Below, piece by piece: positions 28,927-37,953 of a stretch of DNA of 40,818 nt. Below the pieces are notes generated by a model, which was not told the origin of the DNA, did no database searches, and saw only the letters and a list, made by a program, of their open reading frames with translations. Source of the stretch: a virus. Location: positions 1 through 40,818 of the IMG/VR virus record IMGVR_UViG_3300010403_000016. One strand, given 5' to 3'. Position numbers and translations under genes: made by a program. The first letter of the stretch is position 1. Each line of letters begins with the position of its first letter.

Positions 28927-28932
28927 GGTATT

Positions 28933-29403
28933 ATGTCATCAAACGTAGTAAATCAGATTCCATATCTTAGAACTTCAAGGAATTTTCCTGAGGAGATATC
29001 GGAGCTTACTGTTCAAGTTAACAAAAGCTATGTGGACATTGCAACGGCTGTAAACTATAGGACTATAGGAATATTTCCAACTAATCGACCTGCAATTACT
29101 GGTGAATCATGGTTTATAAATGCAAATCCTAGACAGCAAACTTTGAGACAAGTTTATACATTCACTTCAACTGCATCAATTAATCATGGAATATTAGTTG
29201 TAGATCCTGATCAATTTACTAATTGTTTTGGAAGTTACACTAACGGAACGCGATCTTATGGATTATTTTGGAGTAACGATGTTGTAATACCAGGTCAAAT
29301 CACATTTTATTTAACAAGTACACAAATTGTTTTTCTTGTAGGAGCTGGGGCTACAGCATTGACAAAAGGCAAGATTACATTACAATGGCTTAGTCCGGCA
29401 TAA
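28933..29403 (+). CDS. Tail-region beta protein, 156 aa
   Basis: The product begins MSSNVVNQIPYLRTSRNFPE and continues SELTVQVNKSYVDIATAVNY, RTIGIFPTNRPAITGESWFI and a C-terminal beta part ending GKITLQWLSPA. The opening, 'N-Q-I-P-Y-L-R-T-S-R-x-F-P', is a recurring tail-protein start in podoviruses (from memory). It is probably a tail-tip protein; no family can be named. It overlaps no gene and has a GGTATT context as a weak ribosome-binding site. Confidence 0.6.
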   Translation: MSSNVVNQIPYLRTSRNFPEEISELTVQVNKSYVDIATAVNYRTIGIFPTNRPAITGESWFINANPRQQTLRQVYTFTSTASINHGILVVDPDQFTNCFGSYTNGTRSYGLFWSNDVVIPGQITFYLTSTQIVFLVGAGATALTKGKITLQWLSPA

Positions 29404-29415
29404 AAAGAGGTATTT

Positions 29416-30090
29416 ATGAATAGCGATATATTAAGTTCAATAGGTTTTTCTCCTACTGCTTCAACTATGAGAAGAGAATCTAACAGTAAATTGCCATTTG
29501 GCGGTGGAAGTAGGGGAGGAGGGAAAAAAGATATCATCCCTAAGGGATATCGTGGAGGAGTTTTAGAACAATTCACACCTGAACAGCTTGAAATGTTTCA
29601 AAACTTATTTTCACAACTTAGTCCTGATAGCGATATATTTAAAATGGCAAGTGGGGATCAATCTTTTTTTGATGAAATGGAAAGACCTGCTCTAAGAGAT
29701 TTCGGAGGAATACAAGGAAATATCGCAGGAAGATTTAGTCAGGGTGGAGGAGGTCAAGGTGCAATGAGTTCTAGAAGAAGCAGTGGTTTTCAAAATACAA
29801 TGAATCAAGCAGGTTCTGATTTTGCACAAAGATTGGCTTCAAATCGACAAAATCTAAGTAGACAAGCTCTCAAAGATCTCATGGAAATGAGCCATATGTT
29901 GATGGGAGAAAGACCATCTGAAAGAATCCTAGCACCTAAAGAACAGAAAGAACCTGGTTTCTGGAAAACATTAGGCTCATCATTTGCACAATCAGCAGGA
30001 AAAGCAGCTGGAGAAAAAATATTCAGTGGATTTGGTGGCGGTGGTGGAATTCAAAGCGGTGGCCTAAGCAGTGGCGGAAGCATGTATTAA
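29416..30090 (+). CDS. Gly-rich ejection/virion protein, 224 aa
   Basis: Residues 20-50 and the C-terminal 30 residues are Gly/Ser runs (GGGSRGGGKK; FGGGGGIQSGGLSSGGSMY). Between them is a helical domain (LEQFTPEQLEMFQNLFSQLS, FFDEMERPALRDFGGIQGNI, GRFSQGGGGQGAMSSRRSSG, LASNRQNLSRQALKDLMEMS). This resembles the small ejection proteins of P22-like phages, which leave the virion with the DNA and build a channel. AAGAGG precedes the ATG. Assignment is by composition and position next to two more long helical proteins. Confidence 0.6.
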   Translation: MNSDILSSIGFSPTASTMRRESNSKLPFGGGSRGGGKKDIIPKGYRGGVLEQFTPEQLEMFQNLFSQLSPDSDIFKMASGDQSFFDEMERPALRDFGGIQGNIAGRFSQGGGGQGAMSSRRSSGFQNTMNQAGSDFAQRLASNRQNLSRQALKDLMEMSHMLMGERPSERILAPKEQKEPGFWKTLGSSFAQSAGKAAGEKIFSGFGGGGGIQSGGLSSGGSMY

Positions 30091-30105
30091 TAATAGAGGT
30101 TTATT

Positions 30106-31296
30106 ATGGTTATCGTATTAAGTGGAAATCCGATTAAAAGAAGCGCATGGGGTTCAATCGGAGCAGGTCTTGGAAAAGGACTTGGGGAAGGGATGGAGAT
30201 TGGGGAAGAGAGAAGAGAAGCTGAAAAACAAAAAAAAGAAGCCGAGCAAATCAGAAGACAAGAAAATGAATTTGCTAAAAGAGAATTAGGTATTGATCTT
30301 TCAGGTGTTAAGGATCCTAAAATTCGTCAGGAATTAGCTAGAGAAGCATATAAAGCTAAACTAGCTCCTAAGATGTATAAAGATAAATATGATGCAAGAT
30401 TAAATGCTTTAAAAGAATCTCCTCTTGGAAAATACTTCTCCAATGGACAACAGAAAGAACATAGTGGCCCACGACAAGACATCATGAATGATCAAGGGGA
30501 AATTGAAGTTGGAAATATCAGTGTTCCTACCATGGCTCCTGAAAGTGATATTTTTAATGCTGAATTATTGGGAGAACATGGATTGGCCCAACAACTGAGA
30601 GAAAAAAATAAACAAATCTTAGAAAAAGATAAAAACAAGGCAAAAGAAGTAACTGAAAGCTATAAAGAAAATAAAGATTACATTAATAAAACATATGATC
30701 AATATGAAGATTCTAATCGAAGAGAAGCAATTTTAGATAAAATGGAACAATTAGAAAATGATGAAAATTTATCAGATTCAGGAATGATAAATTTATTGGA
30801 AACTATGGGATTAAATCCTGAATGGTTAAAAAACCCTGCTAATGAAGAATATACAAAATTAGCTCTCGATCTTCTTGGTGGTGGTTCTCTTCAGGCGGAT
30901 TATGGCAGCCGAGTTTTGCAATCTGAATTTAAAGTTTCACTTCAAAGAATTCCAACACTTCTTCAAACACCTGAAGGTAGAAGACAGATAAGAGAAAATA
31001 TTAAAGCAATGCTTTTGCCTTCAAGACTTAAACAAGAAAGACTTCAATATTACACTGACAAACAAGAAAGAACTGGAGAACCTCTACCACATAATTTAAG
31101 AGGTAAAGTATTAAAAGATATAAAGCCACAATTAGAAGAAGCTTATGATAAATTTAAGCAAAGAAATGGAAGATATAAAGTGAAAGAAGGAACATTTCCA
31201 GATGATAATATCTTAGAGAAATATTTCTTTATTGCAGGATCAAATGAAGAAAAAGCATTAAAAATGATGAAAGAAGATGGCTATGATATCGAATGA
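30106..31296 (+). CDS. Ejection-type helical protein, 396 aa
   Basis: After a short beta-like start (MVIVLSGNPIKRSAWGSIGA), a Gly-rich turn (GAGLGKGLGEG) leads to long coiled-coil helices (EERREAEKQKKEAEQIRRQE) and a central helix-rich domain (NKDYINKTYDQYEDSNRREA, LETMGLNPEWLKNPANEEY). Composition and size resemble internal/ejection proteins. Its neighbours on both sides are likewise helical. AGAGG precedes the ATG. The stop overlaps the next gene. Confidence 0.6.
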   Translation: MVIVLSGNPIKRSAWGSIGAGLGKGLGEGMEIGEERREAEKQKKEAEQIRRQENEFAKRELGIDLSGVKDPKIRQELAREAYKAKLAPKMYKDKYDARLNALKESPLGKYFSNGQQKEHSGPRQDIMNDQGEIEVGNISVPTMAPESDIFNAELLGEHGLAQQLREKNKQILEKDKNKAKEVTESYKENKDYINKTYDQYEDSNRREAILDKMEQLENDENLSDSGMINLLETMGLNPEWLKNPANEEYTKLALDLLGGGSLQADYGSRVLQSEFKVSLQRIPTLLQTPEGRRQIRENIKAMLLPSRLKQERLQYYTDKQERTGEPLPHNLRGKVLKDIKPQLEEAYDKFKQRNGRYKVKEGTFPDDNILEKYFFIAGSNEEKALKMMKEDGYDIE

Positions 31297-32689
31297 CACA
31301 AATAAAATATCAGATGAAGAAATTAATTCTATCGGTTCGAATATAAGAGAACGTTTAAAAATCGTTGCAGAAAAAAATAAACCTGAAAAAAGCCAAGAAT
31401 CATTTTTTAGAAAAACAGGTCAATATGCTTCTAGAGCAGGAGAAATCCTTGTAGGAGCATCAGGAAATTTGAAAAAAGCATATCAGCAAACAAAAGATTA
31501 TCTTCAATCATTTCTTCCAGAAAAACTAAAAACCCATGAAGAAAATCTTCCACAACCAGAGGAAAGTTCATTTGAACATATGTTCATGAATCCTTTGACT
31601 TCTTCTGAATTAAGAGAAACTGCAACTAAAGATATCGCTGAAAAGTTAGGTGGAAGTAGAGAATATTTTGAACCCAGGGGAAAAAAAGAAGAATTCATTG
31701 GAGATTTAACGCAAGATATTACATCGGCATTTAGCCCTGGTTCTGGCCCATTTAGATTCATGACAAAATTAGGTGCTCCTATTCTTGGAAATCTTGTTAA
31801 ACAAGGTTTAGATTATGTAGGAGCAGATAAATCAACTGCGGAAAAGGCTAAATTAGGAACTATGCTAGTAACTTCTATAGCAGGTCAATCAAATCCAGGA
31901 CAATTTGCAAGTGAAAGAATTGCACAGGGTAAAAATTTGGTTCCTCAAAATGCTACTTTAGATGTAACACGTTTAGCTAATCGATTTCTACCTCTTTATG
32001 ATAGATTAAGAATGGGGTTAAGAACACCTTCGAAATCAAGAGCAATGGAAGGTATGAGGGATTTAGCTCAGCAAGTTCAGAATAATCGCATGTCTGTACA
32101 TTCTTTAATGCAAGCAAGAGATGATATCAATGAATGGATTGCAGAAGCTGGAGGATGGGATATACCTGTAGCAATAAGAAATCCAACCTTGAGAAATTTA
32201 AATGAATTTAAAACTTCAGTTATTCGAACAATTGATGAAAATTTAGCTGCAAGATTTCCACAAGCAGCAGAATTATATAGAACTGGATATGAAGCTTCGG
32301 CAGTCAATCGCCAAAGCAATGCAATTTCAAATTTCATTGAAAGAAACTTTGGTCGAAAAGCAGCTAGTATTGGAGCGAAAATGTTATTTCCTGCTATAGG
32401 CGGAAGTGCAGCATTTCTTCCAAAAACAGCAGTCGCAGGAGCTGGATTATATCCCTTATATAAATCAGGTCAGATTCTTTATAGAGTTTCAAATAGTCCT
32501 ACATTAGGAAGATATTATAGAGATGTGATAAGTAATTCATTAAGAGGAAATGCAACTGCAATGGTTCATAGCATGTCCAAGCTAGATAAAGAACTTGCAA
32601 AACAAGAAGAAAAGGAACGAAAAAAACGAGGTCCTTCCGTTGATGAATTTAAGAGTAAATTTAAAAATAGATCTAGGAAAAAGGATTAG
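31283..32689 (+). CDS. Ejection-type internal virion protein, about 468 aa
   Basis: The product starts MISNDTNKISDEEINSIGSN (from the ATG at 31283; one at 31277 adds two residues and has a less well-placed site). It has amphipathic helices in the first half (GEILVGASGNLKKAYQQTKD), a hydrophobic stretch 'KLGAPILGNLVKQGLDYVGA', a helical centre (VIRTIDENLAARFPQAAELY) and a Lys/Arg-rich C-terminal tail. The plan matches P22-type ejection proteins or internal virion proteins that cross the envelope. No transglycosylase motif is evident. Confidence 0.6.
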   Translation: MISNDTNKISDEEINSIGSNIRERLKIVAEKNKPEKSQESFFRKTGQYASRAGEILVGASGNLKKAYQQTKDYLQSFLPEKLKTHEENLPQPEESSFEHMFMNPLTSSELRETATKDIAEKLGGSREYFEPRGKKEEFIGDLTQDITSAFSPGSGPFRFMTKLGAPILGNLVKQGLDYVGADKSTAEKAKLGTMLVTSIAGQSNPGQFASERIAQGKNLVPQNATLDVTRLANRFLPLYDRLRMGLRTPSKSRAMEGMRDLAQQVQNNRMSVHSLMQARDDINEWIAEAGGWDIPVAIRNPTLRNLNEFKTSVIRTIDENLAARFPQAAELYRTGYEASAVNRQSNAISNFIERNFGRKAASIGAKMLFPAIGGSAAFLPKTAVAGAGLYPLYKSGQILYRVSNSPTLGRYYRDVISNSLRGNATAMVHSMSKLDKELAKQEEKERKKRGPSVDEFKSKFKNRSRKKD

Positions 32690-32771
32690 TCAATTTATCA
32701 TCTTCTGAGTCTCTAAAAAAAATAATAGAAATCAAAGATAAAACAATAAATATAATTATTGATAATTCCAT
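32673..32771 (-). CDS. Tiny membrane protein, 32 aa
   Basis: The product MELSIIIFIVLSLISIIFFR is one transmembrane helix followed by a charged tail (DSEDDKLTNPFS). The ATG (32769-32771) has GGGGGA at 7 nt. It overlaps the end of the rightward ejection gene by 17 bp. With the two upstream TM proteins it completes a leftward membrane-protein set that might serve lysis, but no lysis family is recognised. Confidence 0.55.
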   Translation of the reverse strand: MELSIIIFIVLSLISIIFFRDSEDDKLTNPFS

Positions 32772-32782
32772 ATTATTTCCCC

Positions 32783-33028
32783 CTATTCCTCTCTAACTTC
32801 TTTCTGAGGTAAAGTCTGATGATGCCACATCAAATGCGTGACATTTGTGCTGATATCAGATTGTTTACTTTCAATGACCGCAACTCGTGTATTTAATTGA
32901 GATAATTCTTTCTCAATTTTTTCAAAACGATTGTCAATCTTATCAAATCTTTTATCCAATCTTGAATAAATCCATGCTGATAAACTACCTAAAGGTAATA
33001 CAATCAATAATATATCTTGCCAGTTCAT
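32783..33028 (-). CDS. Membrane-anchored coiled-coil protein, 81 aa
   Basis: An N-terminal transmembrane helix (WQDILLIVLPLGSLSAWIY, residues about 3-21) is followed by a coiled coil (RFDKIDNRFEKIEKELSQLN, TRVAVIESKQSD) and a polar tail. The TM-plus-'RF-x-x-I-E-K' coiled coil is the same plan as the 66-aa protein at 6139-6339. XhlA-like holin-associated proteins share this plan. It overlaps the previous gene by 4 bp and precedes the 32-aa membrane protein. Confidence 0.6.
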   Translation of the reverse strand: MNWQDILLIVLPLGSLSAWIYSRLDKRFDKIDNRFEKIEKELSQLNTRVAVIESKQSDISTNVTHLMWHHQTLPQKEVREE

Positions 33029-33174
33029 TTAATTTCCTTTTTTCTTTCCTCAATAAATTTATCTATGCGATCTTTGAAAGATTCAATCTTAGAATGAATT
33101 CTATAGAATCCCACGATAAGTGTTAAAAACATAATCAACCATTCTAAGTGAGAAATCCATTCATATTTTCGCAT
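33025..33174 (-). CDS. Small membrane protein, 49 aa
   Basis: The product MRKYEWISHLEWLIMFLTLI continues VGFYRIHSKIESFKDRIDKF and ends EERKKEIK, one TM helix then a charged helix. The start at 33174 overlaps the HTH gene by 14 bp; an upstream in-frame ATG would add 11 residues but is less likely. It belongs to the leftward four-gene unit. No family recognised. Confidence 0.55.
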   Translation of the reverse strand: MRKYEWISHLEWLIMFLTLIVGFYRIHSKIESFKDRIDKFIEERKKEIK

Positions 33175-33412
33175 GATTATTAGTTCTTTTCTCGATAATT
33201 CTCTCAATCATCTCTTCCAAATCAAAAATCGCTATTCGGTTTATCTCAGCTCTGGCTATTCTGTAAATCGCTTTCTTTCCATACCCGACTTTAAAAGCGT
33301 TAATTCTTCCGCTCTTAACAGCCCTTCTAATAGTGTTAGAATGAACATTTAACAAAATCGCAAATTCCTTGATCGAAAGGAATTCATTTCCAACCTCATC
33401 ATCATTACCCAT
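33161..33412 (-). CDS. Excisionase/MerR-type helix-turn-helix protein, 83 aa
   Basis: Residues about 10-60 (EFLSIKEFAILLNVHSNTIR, RAVKSGRINAFKVGYGKKAI, YRIARAEINRIA) match the HTH_17/excisionase fold: 'S-x-x-E-x-A-x-x-L-x-V-x-x-x-T-I-R-R-x-x-x-x-G-x-I-x-A', then a wing 'Y-R-I'. In a genome with no integrase it is more likely a transcription regulator. It lies just upstream of the three membrane proteins and next to an inverted/direct repeat array, so it probably controls this unit. Confidence 0.75.
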   Translation of the reverse strand: MGNDDEVGNEFLSIKEFAILLNVHSNTIRRAVKSGRINAFKVGYGKKAIYRIARAEINRIAIFDLEEMIERIIEKRTNNHAKI

Positions 33413-33426
33413 GTTTTACCATATTT

Positions 33427-33459
33427 GGTTAATTGTAGTCAATAGTGGTTAATATTAAC
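33427..33459. promoter_or_regulatory. Repeat array upstream of the excisionase-like gene
   Basis: GGTTAAT occurs at 33427-33433 and 33447-33453 (20-bp period, about two turns), and the second copy forms part of the perfect palindrome GTTAATATTAAC (33448-33459). The array lies between the leftward HTH gene and the rightward fibre gene at 33554. It is the likely operator for the HTH protein and could also influence late fibre expression. Confidence 0.55.
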
Positions 33460-33553
33460 TAAAGGTGATTATAGTTTAAATTTTAATTTATATACACAAC
33501 AAAACATATAAATTATTCTAAAAATAAAAATTTTTTTAAGTTTAGGAGTTTTT

Positions 33554-35860
33554 ATGCCTCTCGCATACGGAATCGGTGGATTATTAAGCGTACCAGGAAG
33601 CCCAATTAGTGGAAATGGTCCTCCACCAGCTTCATTTAAACCACAGCTAGGTCAGCAATTTTATGATAATTCTACAACTCCTCCAACTGAATATGTTTTC
33701 AATGGTCAGACTTGGACGACAGCCGGAGCTAATCCTGCAACAACGACAACATTCGGAACCGTAGAATTAGCGACATTATCTCAATTACAGAATGGAAATG
33801 CTCCTGCGGGTGCAATTGTTCCATTATCTAATGATGTGGCAACAGTAATCGCAGGTGTAGTTGCTGGAGCTGTTCCTCCTGCTAATACTACACAAGCCGG
33901 TATTGTGTTTCTTGAAACTGATGCTAATGCTGTTTTGGGAACAGCTCCTAATCCAAATACAGCTTTACAACCTAGCAACTTAGCTGCTGTTTTTGCTGCG
34001 CCACCTGCTGGAGGATTTGGTAGCACGACTCCAAGACCAGTTGCTGCAACAACTATTACTGCATCTTCAACTTTAGGCGTTACCGGATTGAGTACTCTTG
34101 GTGCATTAACACAAGTTGGTACTGCTAGTTTAAATGCATCCGGAGCCGGTGTAACAACTATAAATACTGGTGGAACAGGAGCTTTATTACTCGGTAATGC
34201 AACTGGTAACACTGCTTTGACTGGAGCATTAACAATTAGTACTACTTTAGGGGTTACAGGTGCAACAACACTTGCAGCATTAACTCAAGTAGGAACAGCA
34301 AATATTAATGCATCAGGGGCAGGTGTAACTACTATTGGTACTGGTGGAACAGGAGCAGTTCTAATTGGAAATGCAACAGGAAATATAGCAGCCACAGGAA
34401 CATTTGCTTTAACTGGAGCAGCAACAGTAAGTTTAACTCTTGGTGTCACAGGATTAACTACTTTATCAACCCTTGCTATTACTTCAACATCTACTTTCAC
34501 AGGATTAGCCACATTTAACGGTGGTGCAACTATAGCAAGCGGTACTCTCACAGTAGCTGGATTAACAGTTGTAGGAACAACTTTAATCAATAATTCAGGC
34601 GGTGCAGCTACAACCATCGGAGGTGCTAGTGCTGGCGCTATTGGAATAGTTGTGGGATCGGCAGGTAACTTTACCTTATCTACAGCGACAGCCGGAGCCA
34701 CAATGGCTATCGGTTCTGCAACACAGACAGGTCTTATCACTTTAGGGGCTTCAACAGCTGGACAAACAGTAAGTATATCTAGTGCAGCAACAATTGCAGG
34801 CGCTAACGTTGTTAACGTATTAGCCGGTGCAACTCCTGGAGCTAGTCAAACATTTAACTTGATGACAGGTGTTGGAACTGCCGGAACTTATGCAGTAAAT
34901 GTTTTAACTGGAAATTCTACTGGAACGACTCAGACTGTTTCAATTGGAACTGGTTCTGCACGAACAGATATTACGTTGGGAGGTACCGGTGCCAACGTTA
35001 TAAAAATTAACGATACTACAACCACAGGTACTGTTTCTATCGGTGCTTTAATGACTTCCGGCACAATCACACTTGGTGGTGCTGCGATGACTGGCGCTTC
35101 TGCGATCATTATCGGAAATAGTACTGCCGCCGGCGGTATTACCCTTCAAATCGGTAATGCTATTAATACAGGCGCACAAGTAATTAACATCGCAAATGCT
35201 GCATCTGGAGCTGCTTCAACTGTTAGCATCCTTTCCGGAAATGCCTCCGCAGGAGTCCAGACATTAAATCTAGGAGCAGGAACTGGTGGTAAAACCATCC
35301 ATATTGGAGATAGTGCAACAGGTGCAAATACTCTTTTAATTGCAGGTGATGCTTCTTCTACTACAATTCTTGGTATTGTAAACATTGCTACATCAGGTGC
35401 TAGAACGGTTACAATTGGAACTGGAGGAACAGGAGCAGTATTAATAGGTAATGCTACTGGAAATACTGCGGTTACTGGTTCATTAACAGCTAGCACTTCA
35501 TTGACTGCTACTGCAGGAGCAATCACCGCAACAAATGGTAATTTAGTTCTTGGAACAGCTGGAAATAAAATAGTGAGTTCTTCAGTTGCTTCAACTACTA
35601 CAGCCGGTGCGAACTCATTTGGTACAGTAACTCTAGTAGGTGGAACAGCTACAGTTTCAACAACTGCAATTACATCAAGTTCTATTGTGTTCTTAACAAG
35701 ACAAACTGTAGGAGCAACAGGAGCAAACCCAATGGGTATGTTAACGCGCGGAACAATCGTTAATGGAACATCATTTGTAATTAATTCTTGGTTGACAGCA
35801 GATGCAACTACACTTTGTGCAACTGATGTTTCAAACGTTGGTTGGATGATTGTAAATTAA
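33554..35860 (+). CDS. Large repetitive fibre/adhesin protein, 768 aa
   Basis: After a short N-terminal domain (MPLAYGIGGLLSVPGSPISG; residues about 30-60 QFYDNSTTPPTEYVFNGQTW), the protein is almost entirely Gly/Ala/Thr/Ser repeats. A unit built on ALTQVGTASLNASGAGVTT and TGGTGALLLGNATGN occurs at about residues 177-236 and 236-302 and partly again at about 615-656. The strand-turn composition suggests a beta-helix or beta-prism fibre. The N-terminal part may attach to the tail. Unique among the genome's proteins in length of repetition. The AGGAG ribosome-binding site is strong. Confidence 0.75.
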   Translation: MPLAYGIGGLLSVPGSPISGNGPPPASFKPQLGQQFYDNSTTPPTEYVFNGQTWTTAGANPATTTTFGTVELATLSQLQNGNAPAGAIVPLSNDVATVIAGVVAGAVPPANTTQAGIVFLETDANAVLGTAPNPNTALQPSNLAAVFAAPPAGGFGSTTPRPVAATTITASSTLGVTGLSTLGALTQVGTASLNASGAGVTTINTGGTGALLLGNATGNTALTGALTISTTLGVTGATTLAALTQVGTANINASGAGVTTIGTGGTGAVLIGNATGNIAATGTFALTGAATVSLTLGVTGLTTLSTLAITSTSTFTGLATFNGGATIASGTLTVAGLTVVGTTLINNSGGAATTIGGASAGAIGIVVGSAGNFTLSTATAGATMAIGSATQTGLITLGASTAGQTVSISSAATIAGANVVNVLAGATPGASQTFNLMTGVGTAGTYAVNVLTGNSTGTTQTVSIGTGSARTDITLGGTGANVIKINDTTTTGTVSIGALMTSGTITLGGAAMTGASAIIIGNSTAAGGITLQIGNAINTGAQVINIANAASGAASTVSILSGNASAGVQTLNLGAGTGGKTIHIGDSATGANTLLIAGDASSTTILGIVNIATSGARTVTIGTGGTGAVLIGNATGNTAVTGSLTASTSLTATAGAITATNGNLVLGTAGNKIVSSSVASTTTAGANSFGTVTLVGGTATVSTTAITSSSIVFLTRQTVGATGANPMGMLTRGTIVNGTSFVINSWLTADATTLCATDVSNVGWMIVN

Positions 35861-35884
35861 TCTAAATACTGAATTGGAGAAAAT

Positions 35885-36103
35885 ATGCTGAAAAATATAA
35901 CTGGTCTAGAATGCAATATTGAAAATAAAATTTATCATTTTACTTGTGATTGTGATGCTCCTTTGAATCATATCAAAGAAGCTCTTTTCCAATTTATGAA
36001 ATATATCGGGAGAGTTGAAGATGCTGCTAAAGCAAAGCAAGAAGAAGAGAAATCAAGTAAAATTGAAGTAATAAAAGAAGAAAAATCCGAACAGGCAATT
36101 TAA
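35885..36103 (+). CDS. Small protein after the fibre gene, 72 aa
   Basis: The product starts MLKNITGLECNIENKIYHFT, has two near-N-terminal Cys pairs (C10, C22, C24), 'LNHIKEALFQFMKYIGRVED' and a Lys/Glu-rich tail. It may be a fibre chaperone or attachment protein. It overlaps the next gene's ATG by one base. GGAG lies ahead of the ATG. Function unknown. Confidence 0.6.
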   Translation: MLKNITGLECNIENKIYHFTCDCDAPLNHIKEALFQFMKYIGRVEDAAKAKQEEEKSSKIEVIKEEKSEQAI

Positions 36104-36423
36104 TGGCAATCAATCTTAGTCAAAGAGCAAAACCTGCCACTGAGCTTATTCAAGCAATGACAGGTGCTAATGTTCTTATTGGAACATTAACGGAAAGCCC
36201 TGTCATTATTATCTTTGATAATCAAAGCACCTCATCTGTTGTCATTTCAATAGATTCTGTCAGTTGGAAAACTTTCACGGCAGGGGAAGCGCTTGTATTG
36301 GATATGAGAGGAAACCACGGCATTGCTAGCAATTTTACTTTTGATGCCGGAACATCATTTTTTGGTAATGGTGCAGCAACAGGAAGTTTTTCAATCGCTT
36401 ATGTTTATGCACAAAATACTTAG
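36103..36423 (+). CDS. Small beta-rich virion protein, 106 aa
   Basis: MAINLSQRAKPATELIQAMT precedes a beta-sandwich-like region (VIIIFDNQSTSSVVISIDSV, WKTFTAGEALVLDMRGNHG) and TGSFSIAYVYAQNT at the end. The size and layout resemble small fibre-tip or receptor-binding domains. It overlaps the previous gene by one base and lies in the adhesin group. No family can be named. Confidence 0.6.
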   Translation: MAINLSQRAKPATELIQAMTGANVLIGTLTESPVIIIFDNQSTSSVVISIDSVSWKTFTAGEALVLDMRGNHGIASNFTFDAGTSFFGNGAATGSFSIAYVYAQNT

Positions 36424-36432
36424 AGGTATATT

Positions 36433-36978
36433 TTGAGCCAAGTATATAAATCATTAATAAGTGGACCTGTACCTCCAACAGTCGCAACTTCTTATGTTAC
36501 GGATATCAATTCGCCAGCTATACCAGCAGCTAATATTCTTAATGTTCCAGGTGGTTCTGTTTCGACGAATAATAATAATGGAATTCAGACTGATGGAAGC
36601 TCTGGAAGCAATACTCTAACAGTTCAATTAACCAATAGAATATCTGGTACTTTAACCACTAATAATGCTACTCCTTCGACAATAGTATCTTTTTCTTTAG
36701 GTACTACACCAGCTGTTTTTACATTTGATATTCAAATTGCATGTTTTAATGTAACGGATGTTAATGGTGATGGTTATTTTATCTCTGGATCAGCTCGAAC
36801 AGATGGAATTACTGCAACCTTATGTGGAACTCCTGACAAGATAGTTAATGAAGAAATTGCCGATACTGCTGATGCTAATATGGTAGTCAGTGGTAATTCT
36901 GTAATAATTCAAGCAACTGGAATTGCATTAAAAACTCACCGCTGGAGAGCTTTAGCAACATATATTGAGGTGATCTAA
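36433..36978 (+). CDS. Adhesin-module protein, 181 aa, TTG start
   Basis: The first codon is TTG at 36433 (MSQVYKSLISGPVPPTVATS in the product), with AGAGGT ahead of it; no ATG fits better. A Ser/Asn/Thr-rich N-terminus leads to beta-rich segments (TNRISGTLTTNNATPSTIVS, FTFDIQIACFNVTDVNGDGY, VVSGNSVIIQATGIALKTHR). Probably a virion surface protein like its neighbours. It overlaps the next ATG. Confidence 0.6.
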   Translation: MSQVYKSLISGPVPPTVATSYVTDINSPAIPAANILNVPGGSVSTNNNNGIQTDGSSGSNTLTVQLTNRISGTLTTNNATPSTIVSFSLGTTPAVFTFDIQIACFNVTDVNGDGYFISGSARTDGITATLCGTPDKIVNEEIADTADANMVVSGNSVIIQATGIALKTHRWRALATYIEVI

Positions 36979-37916
36979 TGGCTGGTTTTGCAAATGATAT
37001 TGTTTATGCTAATAATGCAGATTTTAGTATTTCTGGATCATCTAAAGGTCAGTTGGCTAATGGAATATTAACAGATGGTCAATTATGGATTGGACGAACT
37101 AGTGTAAATGCAGGTGGAACACATATTGATGTCAATACACTTACAGCTGGTGCTGGTGTTACTATAACGAATGGTCCTGGTACAATTACTATAGGTCTAA
37201 CAGGCGGATCAGCAGCGATTGAAAGAGTAGCTCTTCAAACGGGTACAACACCTATTGTTCCATCTGGTGGAACTATTACTTTCAACGGAGCTGTTGTCGC
37301 AGCAGGGACAAATCCAGTTCGAACTAATGGAACTGGAGCAAATACAATGGCTCTTCAAGTTCAAACTAGCCAAGCATTAGCAGCAGCTGACGCAACAAAG
37401 ATCGGTTTGTCTAATTTTAGTTCTACAGATTTTGCAGTGGCTGCAACTGGATTTGTTACTTTAAGTACTACAGGAGCTGCAAAAACTATAACCGGTGATA
37501 GTGGTGGAGCATTAAGCCCAACTGCTAATAACTGGAATATCCTTGGTTTATCTGGAAGTAAAACCTCTGGCTCAGGTTCTACTCTTACAGTAAAAAGCCC
37601 GCCCTTTTCTCAAGTCGGATCAAGTGCAACTTCATCTTTGAATACAGGAGAATTTGTCACAGCCGCAGTAACTCGAACATTGCCCGCATCTGCTGGATTA
37701 GCAGATGGTGATTTATTTATTTATTCTTGTACAACAGCCGGAGCACTTGTTATTCAGGCTGTAGGAGCACAAAAAATACGTATCGGCACATTATTATCTT
37801 CCGCAGCAGGAACCGCTACTAGCACAGCGATAGGAGATTCAGTAACTCTTCGCTTTGATGCTACTCAAGGTTTTTTTATGGCGGTTTCCGTGATCGGTAC
37901 ATGGTTAATAGCTTGA
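36978..37916 (+). CDS. Gly/Thr-rich adhesin or fibre protein, 312 aa
   Basis: The opening MAGFANDIVYANNADFSISG is followed by QLANGILTDGQLWIGRTSVN, GAGVTITNGPGTITIGLTGG and a C-terminal part (LADGDLFIYSCTTAGALVIQ, AQKIRIGTLLSSAAGTATST). The last part resembles the fibre-tip domains of other phages that end '...V-x-x-I-G-T-W-x-I/V-A'. It shares composition but no clear repeat unit with the 768-aa fibre. Likely a tail-surface or receptor-binding protein. Confidence 0.65.
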   Translation: MAGFANDIVYANNADFSISGSSKGQLANGILTDGQLWIGRTSVNAGGTHIDVNTLTAGAGVTITNGPGTITIGLTGGSAAIERVALQTGTTPIVPSGGTITFNGAVVAAGTNPVRTNGTGANTMALQVQTSQALAAADATKIGLSNFSSTDFAVAATGFVTLSTTGAAKTITGDSGGALSPTANNWNILGLSGSKTSGSGSTLTVKSPPFSQVGSSATSSLNTGEFVTAAVTRTLPASAGLADGDLFIYSCTTAGALVIQAVGAQKIRIGTLLSSAAGTATSTAIGDSVTLRFDATQGFFMAVSVIGTWLIA

Positions 37917-37953
37917 TTTTACCATGGTCCTTAAATTTTAAAAGGAGGTTATC

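Noticed and set aside
33161-33412. True excisionase working with an integrase
   Set aside because: No integrase gene or attachment-site pair is visible; a transcription-regulator role with the local repeats is more likely.
33781-35526. Leftward Ala/Val/Pro-rich frames opposite the fibre gene
   Set aside because: They mirror the Gly/Ala/Thr repeats of the fibre and have no starts with ribosome-binding sites.
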